From: an uncultured Clostridia bacterium
GTDB lineage: Bacteria; Bacillota; Clostridia; TANB77; CAG-508
Direction: 5' to 3'
NCBI GenBank assembly: GCA_934130285.1
Contig: CAKOXT010000002.1
Location: forward strand, 1 to 64,000
DNA length: 64,000 bases
Shown here: piece by piece, positions 38,096 to 50,000 of the stretch
How positions within the stretch are numbered: position 1 is the first letter of the stretch
How the letters are laid out: each line of letters opens with the position of its first letter
The notes under the pieces: generated by a model
Seen by the model: only the letters and a program-made list of their open reading frames with translations
What the model was told of the DNA's origin: nothing
Database searches by the model: none
Program-made: the position numbers and the translations under genes

Positions 38096-41000
38096 ATGAA
38101 GAACAAAAAAAGAGGAATATCAGTCAAGTTAATAAGAGGTGTAATTGCTTTATTAGTATTGGTAGCTGTACTGGCGGGTGTACTAATTGCTACGAAAAAA
38201 GAGCAAGTAATAGAGAATAATAGTATTAATGATCCTGAAATAGCTAGAGCTATGACTTATGACAGAGTCCAAGAGGGTGATGAAGTTACTAATTCTGATT
38301 GCGTTGAATTTGATGCATTTTTCTTGAGAGATTTAGATGGAGATGGTTATGCTGAGGGGATAAGAGGAACTTGTAGAGAAGCTGGAAAAACAGATACACT
38401 ATACATGGAATTAAGGGTTATAAAAGATGGATACTTAAAAAATGCTAAAATTACTGTAAATAACGAAAATTTTTATTTATCTACGAGCATACCTAAAGAT
38501 GAGCAAATAGCTAAAAATGCAATATCAGAAAATACTAAAGAAATTGTTTTTAATGATATTAGCAATGGAACGCAAAAATTATTAACAGGTACTGTAAAAT
38601 CAAGTAATTCGTCATATTATAAAGCAACTGCAGTTGGGAAAGATATAAACAAATTAAGTAAGCCTAGTTCAATTGTGTTAAGTGGTACACATGTTGGTAG
38701 CGATGGTACGGAAACAGAGATAGAGAAAGTAGTTAATTTCAATGTTGATTGGTATGGTGAGGCTAAAACGAGAATACCATATTCTGTTTATTATGATGTG
38801 GCTAATATGGTCCAATCTAAAGAGATTCGTGAGTGTATTGATGAAGAAAATAATACAATAACTTTGGATTTTGATATTTATACAGAGGAATATTTGTATG
38901 AATTGAATTTAAAAAAATCTGTGATATATGGAGAAATTCCACAATTAGGTGAGCAAGATCCTATAGATGTACAAATTACTGGTACTAATGTAACTTTTTC
39001 ATATGATTCATCAAATAGACAATATCAAGCTAAAATTGAAGCTACTCTTGATGAAGAAGGAAAGATTCTTCAAAATGCTTATACAGATACATATAATCAA
39101 TCAAGGTATAGTAAATATAATATTCAGGTTACATATGATTTAAGTGCTTATTATGCGATGGCAAGTAAAGCGTTTGAGTACGTATTGCCTGTAAATGCTT
39201 ATTATGAAGCATTTAATAATTCAAATGAAGAATTTGATGATCCTTATGTTACTAATGTAGCTTCAAATGTTTCTGTAATAACGTTTGAAGAACAGAAACC
39301 ACGTGGAAAAGAGGGTGACCTAAGAGTTGATGTAGGGGACTATTTATATTCCCCTACAAGCAGATATGTTGTATCAAAAAAGAAACCTAGTTATATTTAT
39401 AATGGAATTGATGAAGAACAGGGAGAAGATACATATCGTGTTACATGGAACTTTTATACTGGAACAGAGGGAATATTTGAAAAATTAACACTTAAAGAAG
39501 GCGAAGAGAACGGAGAAAAGGTATATGATGATTTGATTACTACTGATGGTAGATATATCAGTGCTAAGGATTTCTCAAAATATGCAAAGATTGAGTTTAA
39601 GAATGCGGATAAATTGCTTGGTGATGATGGATGGATAAAGGTATATGATGACGAAACTGATGAAGTGATAGCTACTTTTGATAAAAATAATTGGTCATCT
39701 GTTTATACATATGAGACTCCTGTAAGAAGTGTTAGAGTTGAAACCAGTAAAACAAATGTTGATGTGAATTTTTATGTTTATCATACAAAGGTATTAGATG
39801 ATAATTATATTGTTGAGAATTTTACCAAAGAGCAATTTGATGAATTTAAATATATAAGAACAAGAGCGGAATCTTATACAGATGGGAAAATCTTTAAATC
39901 GGCAACAGCTACAGCACATTATGAAGCACAACTATCTGTTGCTTATTTATCTGTACGTCCAAATACAATAACAAGTCAGGAAACAGAAAAAAATGAAATT
40001 TTGACAATAACAACGGAATGTAATAATTCTTCAAATGAAGCATATTGGAAAAATGGAATGTTTTTAATTAAACTACCAAGTGAAATTATACAAGCAAATA
40101 TAAATTCAGTAACGACTTCAGCCGATGGTGTGAATATTGATAATTATGAAGTCTACAAAGAGAATGGCAACTATTTTATAAAAGTAATTACATCTAATAG
40201 CGAGCCAACAACATTTTCAATTGTAATAGATGCGAAGATTACACCTGACCCAAGAATAACGACTATTTCGAGAAGTGTGGAAATGTGGGCGATAAATGCA
40301 GCAAATGAAAATTACTATTATGCTGGTGATGATATTTATGATATTAATGGAAATAAGAATACGAAAGAAACTATTGGAAAGTATAATACAAGTTTGGTAA
40401 TGGTTTCACCTAATGCGTTATTAACAAATCAGACAGCATATAATTTTAACCAGGATGGAACTGTTGTTGTTGCACCTCAAGTTGCATATGTTGAAAAAGA
40501 GCAAAGAGAAGCAACTATAAATATTCAAATTAAAAATAATTATTCAAAAACAATAAGTGATATAAATATTTTAGGAAAGATACCATATGAGGGTAATACA
40601 TATGTTATAAATAAAGATGATTTAGGATCAGATTATTCAACTACTATGGAGCAATCTGGAATACATGTTCCTGATGACATTAAAGATACTTGTGAAGTTT
40701 ATTATAGTTATGAGGATGAACCTACAAAGGATCTTGATAAAGAGTCAAATGGCTGGTTGAAAACTCCAGATGATTTTTCAAAAGTAAAAAGCTATTTGAT
40801 AGTTTTAAAAGATTATGTAATGGCAAAAGATGAAACAAAGGATTTTTACTATACAGTTAATTTGCCTCAAGGAATTGATTACAATGATATTTCGTACAGT
40901 CATTATGGTGTGTATTTCAGTTTAGATACTGATAATGGTAAATATAGAACACAAACTGAGCCTAACAAGTTAGGATTAATGATTGCTAAGCAATATAATT

Positions 41001-44000
41001 TAGAGATAATAAAGTCTCAAACAGACAAAGAGAAAAAAGTAGAAGGCGCTTCATATTCTCTTCAAGAAGAAGGTAGCGAAGATGCTGTTACTAAATTTAC
41101 AGATGAAAATGGAAAGGCAGTATTTGAAGATATTTTACTTGAAAGAGTATATACAGTAAGAGAGGTAATTTCTCCAAAGGAATATGAATTGAATGAAGGT
41201 TCATTTAAATTTATTGCTCATGAGGTTGATGGAACTATTGAGATAGAAAAAATAGATGGAGACGTGGTTAGCTGTGATACAGTAAAAAATGAAGGCGAAG
41301 ATCCTAAAGTAGTTATAAATGTTGAAGATGATGTAAAGGCAAATGTAAAAATAACAAAGATTGAGTCAGGTTCTGTTAATAAATTAAAAAGTGCAAGATA
41401 TAAATTAACCGGAAAGAATTTTGAAAATGGAAGTGTTGTAATAACGGATGAAAATGGTGAGGCAACTTTAACTGGACTTTCACTTGGTGAAGAGTATACT
41501 TTGGAAGAGATCAAAGCCCCAAAAGGATATTATTTAAATAATGATCCTATAAAATTCAGTGTGGTAAATAATAATGGTAAAATTGAATTGGTAAAAACAG
41601 AAGGAACAACAAAATCTGAAGATGTAGTTATTGTCAATGAAATACCAACAATTAATTTTACAATAGAAGATGAGAAAATACCAACATATGATTTAACTAT
41701 TAATAAGGTTTCTAAAGGAGATAAGACTCCATTGCCTGGCGTCCAATTTAGATTATATTATGGAAAAAAATTATTAGGAACATATGAATCAGATGATAAT
41801 GGACAAATTTTGATAACTGGTTTGTATAGATATGTTGAAGAAAAACAGGTTGAGCAAAAGTATACACTAAAAGAAATTTATGCTCCAGAAGGTTATGCTA
41901 AAATTAAGGATATCGAATTTTATGCAGAAATTGTTGACGGAACATTAACTTTTAAAACTGAAGCAACATCTGTACCAGAGCAATTATCTGAAAATGAGAA
42001 TAGTTTAACCATCACTGTTGAAGATGCAAAATCATTTAAACTTACTAAGGTAGATGGAGAAACTGCTGAAGTTTTACCAGGTACTAAATTTGTAATTTAT
42101 AATATTGATAACGGAAAATCAATTCCTGCAGTGGACAGTAAGGGAAATACTGTGGGAACTTTGGAGAATATAAATGGAAAAGATTATTATGTAGTTGAAA
42201 CAAATGAGCAAGGTGAAATTAGTGCAAATCTCCCAGAAGGATTGTATAAGGCTGTTGAGGTACAGGCTTGTGATGAGAAGTATGATATTAGTAAGGTTAA
42301 AGATACTACGTATTATTTTGGAATTGGTGCTTCAAGAGTTGGTAGCTCAGGAGAATTAGCTGAAGATATACTTAACGCTGGTGTACTGACTGCAACAGGA
42401 GAATCAGGTTCTTATGCAGTTTGTGGTACAGCAGATGGTGGATTTATTGAAGGGGGATATTTTAATTCAAGCTTACAAATAGGAGATTCAACAGAATCTA
42501 GTAGAGGTGGTTTGGCTGGACAGATAATAAAATATAGTACTACTGGTGATATAGAGTGGTATAGTATTATAGATGGTGATGATTATGATTGTATATGGTC
42601 TGTGGCACAAACTAATGATGGCGGTTATATAGTCGGTGGAGATTTTGATAGTACGACAGTTTATGTTAAACAGAATCAGAAATTAACGCAAGATATGATT
42701 ACTATTACAAATAATTATAAAGGTGCATTAATTATTAAATATTCTGAAAATGGTATTGTGGAATGGTATAGAAAAATTACTGGTGGTTCAGATGATTATG
42801 TTTTTTCTGTTAAACAAAATGAAGATGGCACATATATAGTTGGAGGTAGAAAAGAAAGTAGTACAATTGATTTTGGAAATAATGTGAAACTACAAGGAAC
42901 GGGAGGTTTTGTTGCTAAGTATGATAGTGAAGGAAATGCACTTTGGGCTAAAAGGACAACAGGAATAATATATTCGGCTATTGAATTAAATGGTGGATAT
43001 ATAGCAGGAGGAGAAAGAGTATTAGTATATTATGATTCTAATGGAGAAATTGTTCAAACAAAATCTATTTCAGGAACGATATATGATGTTACTCAAAATA
43101 ATAGTGGTGGATATCTCATAGCTGGGAATAATATAGATGGTCAATATGATGTGATTAGTTATAATTCAAATAACGAAATTGAAAAACAATATGATGTAAC
43201 GACAACTTGTAGAGGAATATATGTTGATTCAGCGGATAAAATTTTAGCTTGTGGTTTAAATGGAAGTATTTCTGTCATAGATTTAGATGGTAATATAACT
43301 ACAAAAAGTATTATGACTGAATGTTATGGTGTGACCGAAGTTTCGGGGTATGGAATAGTTGTAGCAGGAAGCTTAAATGGTGAGAAAAAATTAACCGATG
43401 AGTTAATATACAAAACATCTCGAAAAAGTATATTTTGGGTTGCTGTTACAGGAGGAGCTGGTGTCCCAGAACAGTCTGAAATTTTAGCAGAAAACTATAG
43501 AAAACAATTTAGTGTTACAACAGATATAGAAGAAATAGATGGAGTAAAAGGTGGAACAATTTCTGGTGAAGATATGACGCCATATGAAAAAGTTAAATAT
43601 GGTGATTCTAGTACGCAAGAAATTAAAATGGTTCCAAATGATGAGTATGAGATTATTTCTATTACTTTAAATGGTGAAGAATATCCATTTACTGTTGCTG
43701 ATGATGGAAGTTTTACAATGCCTCAATTTGATAATGTTCAGGAGAATAAAAGAATAGTTGTAAAATTTGCAAAGAGTAGTAATAAGCTTACTATAAATAA
43801 AACAGATGAAATAACGGGCGAACGATTGTCAGGTGTTAAATTCCAAATAGACCAAGTGGAAGAAAGAGCTGATCCAGAGGTCGATTTAACTGGATTAACT
43901 GGAAATAGTTCTGCATACCAATATCCAGATTTGGATAATGAAATTTCTCCTGATAAGGGAGAGCTTACAGCAAATGGTGCGGAGACTTTAGAGACAATTG

Positions 44001-47000
44001 ATGAAATAACAGATTTTAATTTTGGCGAATTGACTAATAATGGTACATATTATTTTATTAAGAATGATGATGATACTTATACACCTACAAATAGTAAAAC
44101 TTATCAGGTTGCAAATGGTGGAACTGCTGGAAAGCAGAGTACAACTGCTAATTCATATATTCCAATAGATTTAACTGGATTAACTGGAAAATATGCAATC
44201 AAGTTAAGTGCTAGTTGTGTAAGTGAAGGTAGTTGCGATTATGGATATGCAACAATAACTGAAAGTACAACGGCACCAAGCTATGGTAGTTCAACAGGAA
44301 GATTTGTATATATTTCTGGAACTGTTAATGAAGGTGAATATACTTCTTATTCATTAGATGGTGGAAAGGTGTACTATTTACATTTAGGATATAGAAAAGA
44401 CGGAAGTGTAGATACTGGTGCGGACCAGATAGTAATAAAGGATATAAAACTATATAGTACTAATGTAACAACATTTAACTTTGTTGAAAATAATGGAAAA
44501 TATGAATCAAATAATCAAGGATGTGCTAATACAACAGCAGCATCATATGTCCCTATTGATTTAACTGGACTAGAAGGGGAATATGCAATTGTGGTTGATG
44601 CAAGTGTATCAAGTGAGGCAAGTTATGATTATGGATATGTTAATGTAAGAGAAGATACGAATAGATCAACAAGTAATAATATAATTCAGATTTCTGGAAC
44701 TAAGACACAAGAGGGATACAAAGTTGTTAATGGTGGAAAAATGTATTATGTGCATTTTGGATATTTAAAGAATGCAAGTAAGGACGTTGGTGATGATAAA
44801 TTTACTATTAATAGTATAAGAGTTTATGGCGCAAGGTCAGAACAGTATAATTTTGTCGAAGAAGATGGTGTATATAAATCTACTAATGAAGGAAAACCAA
44901 ATACATATGCAAGATCATATATTCCAATTGATTTAACTGGATATGTAGGAAAGTATAATTTGATTGTAAATGCTGAGATATCAAGTGAAAGTAGCTATGA
45001 TTATGGATATTTAATTGCTAATACATCAACTTCACAGACTACAAGTAGTTATTTTGCTAGGATTTCAGGTACGGTTGCTGCAAAGGATTATCAAACGGTG
45101 TTAACAGGTGGAAAAGTATACTATTTACACATGGTATATTCAAAGAATGCATCAAATGATAAGGGAGATGATCAGCTTAGAATAAATAGTGTTAGACTAG
45201 AATTAAATGATTCTGATTTATATCATACAACTGCTATAACGAATTCATTAGGTGAGGCTACAGCACAGATTCCATATGGATTGTATAATATAACTGAAAT
45301 TGAACCACTTGATGGATATGAATTAGCAGATCCTGTAGAGTATAGAATGGAAAATGGAAAAGATAATATAGTAAATATTACGAATAAACCGTTAGGAAGG
45401 GTAGTTGTACATCATTATTTATTAGATTCTTTTGGAAATGAGACTACTACAAAATTAGCAGATGATGAAGGTTATTCAGGAAAAGATGGCGAAATATATA
45501 CAACAGTTCCAAGAGTTGATATTGATGGTTATATGTTAAAACGTGTGGATGGCGAGTATGTATTACCAACTAATAGAGAAGGAACATATCAGGCTGGTCA
45601 GACGATAGAAGTAAATTATTATTATCAAGTGGCAAATTATGAATTAACAGTTCATCATTATATTGAAGGAACTAATACTCCTGTACCTTTGATAGATGGA
45701 TCTAATGCAGAAGATGAGAAGTTTGAAGGTAAACCGGGAGAGACATATGTTACAAATAAACTTGCTGATGATGTGCTTAATGCTGAATATGAATTGACGG
45801 AGGAGCCTAGAAATAAAACTGGTGTTTATGAAGATGGAGATATTGAGGTTACATATTATTATAAGATTATTAAAAGGAATATAACACTTATGAAATATGA
45901 TGAAGATGGTGCTACTCCTTTAAGTAATGCTAAATTCTCAATTTTAAATAAGAATGAGTCAAAAAGAAATAAAATAAGTGTAGGAAAGCTTCAGAATAAT
46001 GGTACATATGGTTTTGCACAAAGTAATGGAAAATATGTTTCTAACAATACTAAGCAGGATAGCACAGTAGCGAATTCTTATATAACGATAGATTTGACGC
46101 AAGAAACTGAAAATGTTGAAATAACGGTGAATGCTCAAGTAAGTAGCGAGGGCAATTATGACTATGGTTATGCGACAATTACTGAAAGTATACAAACACC
46201 TGCTTATAATAATGCAGATGGGCAATTTATTAGTATTTCTGGAAGCGTAAGCGCCAAAGATTACAAAACTGTAATTACTCCTGGAAAAATATATTATTTA
46301 CATCTTGGATACCGAAAAGATGGTAGTCAAAGTAGTGGCAGTGATTGCTTTATAGTTAATAGTATTTTAATAAATGGAAAAGATCTTAATTGGTATGGCG
46401 AAGGTCAATATATATTTGAAACAGATTCTAATGGAATGATTAGTACAGAATTGGAAGCTGGAACATATGAAATATCAGAGGTACAAGCCCCAGAAGGATA
46501 TGATTTAGAAGATGGCGTAAGAGAAATAAGTATAACAAGAGAAACGCCTGAAACAATTGAAATAATTGATACAAAGACAAGAGGCAATGTTATAACACAT
46601 CATTATATAGAAGGAACAACAGATAAAGTATTATTAATTGATGGAACTTATGTTGATGATGAAGAACAAATTGGTGTTGTTGGTGATATGTATGCGACTA
46701 GAGAAAAAGATGATATAGTTGGTTATGAATATGTGTCTTCAACTGACAATACTAGTGGACAATACATAGATGGTACAATTGAAGTAACTTATTATTATCG
46801 TTTACTAAATTATAAATATACTGTAAATTATTTGGAAAAAGATATAAATGAGCAGATACATGAGTCAAAAGATGTTTTAGATGTTCCATATATGACGATA
46901 ATTAATTCGTTGGATGAGATAATTGATATAGATGGATATAATTATGATTCTATTGACAGTGAGAATATACAAATTACAGAGAATGAAAATACGAATGTAA

Positions 47001-50000
47001 TTAATGTTTATTATACAAAACGTAATGATTTAAGCTACACAGTTAACTATTTAGAGAAAGATACAAATAAAGTAATTTATGAACCAAAGACAACAGATAA
47101 CATGACTTTTGAAGATGAAGTAACATCTATAAATGAAGTAATAGAAATAGATGGATATAATTACGATTCAGTAGATAAAAATACATTAGTAATTGGAACA
47201 GGAGAAAATATAATTAATGTTTACTATACAAAACGTAATGATTTAAGTTATAGAGTAAACTACTTAGAAAAAGACACAAATAAAGTATTAAGCAATCAAA
47301 AAATAGTTGAAAATGTAACGTTTGAAGATGAAATAACATCAGCAAACGAAGTAATCGCAATTGATGGATATAATTATGACAGTGTAGATAAAGATACTTT
47401 AAAGATTACGACAGGCGAAAACGTAATAGACATCTATTATACAAAGAGAAATGATTTAAGTTACAAAGTAAATTACTTAGAGAAAACGACAAATAAAGTA
47501 TTACATGAACAAAAAGTAGTTGAAAACATGACATTTGAAGATGAAATAACATCAGCAAATGAAGTAATTGCAATAGATGGATATAATTATGACAGTGTAG
47601 ATAAAGATACTTTAAAGATCACGACAGGCGAAAACGTAATAGACATCTACTATACAAAGAGAAATGATTTAAGTTACAAAGTAAATTACTTAGAGAAAAC
47701 GGCAAACAAAGTATTACATGAACAAAAAGTAGTTGAAAACGTGACATTTGAAGATGAAATAACATCAGCAAATGAAGTAATAACAATAGATGGATATAAC
47801 TATGATAGTGTAGATAAAGATACTTTAAAGATTACGACAGGCGAGAATGTAATTAACATCTACTATACAAAACGTAATGATTTGAGTTATACAGTAAACT
47901 ACTTAGAAAAGACAACAAACAAAGTAATTCATGCTCCAAAAGTAACTGGAAACATGACATTTGAAGATGAAGTAACATCTGTAAATGAAGTAATAGAAAT
48001 AGACGGATATAATTACGATTCAGTAGATAAAGATACATTAGTAATCGGAACAGGAGAAAATATAATCAATATTTACTATACAAAGAGAAATGACTTAAGT
48101 TACAAGGTTAACTACTTAGAGAAAGACACAAATAAGATAATACATGAACAAAAAATAGTTGAAAATATGAAATTTGAAGATGAAATAGCATCAGCAAATG
48201 AAGTAATAACAATAGATGGATACAATTATGATAGTGTAGATAAAGAAACAATGAAGATTACAACAGGCGAGAATGTAATAAACATCTACTATACAAAGAG
48301 AACAGATTTAAACTACACAGTAAATTACTTAGAAAAGACAACAAACAAAGTATTACATGATCAAAGAGTTGTGGAAAATGTGACATTTGAAGATGAAATA
48401 ACATCAGCAAATGAAGTAATTGCAATTGATGGATATAATTATGACAGTGTAGATAAAGATATATTAAAGATAACAACAGGTGAAAACATAATAAACATCT
48501 ACTATACAAAGAGAACAGATTTAAGCTACAAAGTAAATTACTTAGAGAAAACAGCAAACAAAGTATTACACGAACAAAAAGTAGTTGAAAACATGACGTT
48601 TGAAGATGAGATAACATCAGCAAACGAAGTAATAACAATTGATGGTTATAACTATGATTCAGTAGATAAAGCAACAATGAAGATTACAACAGGAGAAAAT
48701 GTAATTAATATTTACTATACGAAACGTAATGATTTAAGCTACACAGTAAACTACCTAGAAAAAGATACAAACAAAGTATTAAGTGCTCAAAAATCACAAA
48801 ATGGAATGACATTTGAAGACGAGATAACATCAGCAAATGAAGTAATAACAATAGACGGATACAACTATGATAGTGTAGACAAAGATACATTAGTAATTGG
48901 AACAAATGAAAATGTAATTAACATCTACTATACAAAACGTAATGATTTGAGTTATACAGTAAATTACTTAGAGAAGAATACAAACAAAGTAATTTATGCT
49001 CCAAAAGTAACTGGAAACATGACATTTGAAGATGAAGTAACATCTGTAAATGAAGTAATAGAAATAGACGGATATAACTACGATTCAGTAGATAAAGCAA
49101 CATTGAAAATCACAACAGGTGAAAACATAATTAATGTTTACTATACAAAACGTAATGATTTAAGCTATACAGTTAACTACATAGAAAAAGATACAAATAA
49201 AATGTTACATGAACAGAAGACACAAGGTGGAATGACATTTGAAGATGAAGTAACATCTGTAAATGAAGTAATAGAAATAGATGGATATGATTATGATTCA
49301 GTAGATAAGAATACATTAGTAATTGGAACAGGCGAAAATATAATCAATATTTACTACACAAAACGTAATGATTTAATCTACAAGGTAAACTACTTAGAGA
49401 AAGATACAAATAGGGTAATACATGAGCAAAAAGTAGTTGAAAATGTAACATTTGAAGATGAAATAACATCAGCCAATGAAGTAATTGCAATAGATGGATA
49501 TAACTACGATTCGGTAGATAAAGATATGTTAAAAATCACAACAGGTGAAAACATAATAAATATCTACTATACAAAGAGAAATGACTTAAACTACAAAGTA
49601 AACTATTTAGAGAAAGACACAAACAAAGTAATACATGACCAAAAAGTAGTTGAAAATGTGACATTTGAAGATGAAATACCATCAGCAAATGAAGTTATAA
49701 CAATTTATGGATACAATTATGATAGTGTTGACAAAGATGTATTAAAAATCACAACTGGTGAAAACGTAATTAATATCTACTATACAAAGAAAGAAGCGAA
49801 AGTAACAGTACATTATTATGAAGAAAACTCAACTAATAAAGTATCAGAAGATAGAGAAATAACCGGTAAAGTTAACGATGAGTACACAACAGCAATAGCA
49901 GATGACATACCAAGTAAATATGAATTAGTTGCAATACCAGCAAACGCAACAGGAACAATGACAGAAGATACAATAGAAGTAATCTATTACTTCAGAAAGA

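Noticed and set aside
47024..49792. Repeats as a possible CRISPR array
   Set aside because: The repeat is 213 bp, coding, in frame and without spacers.
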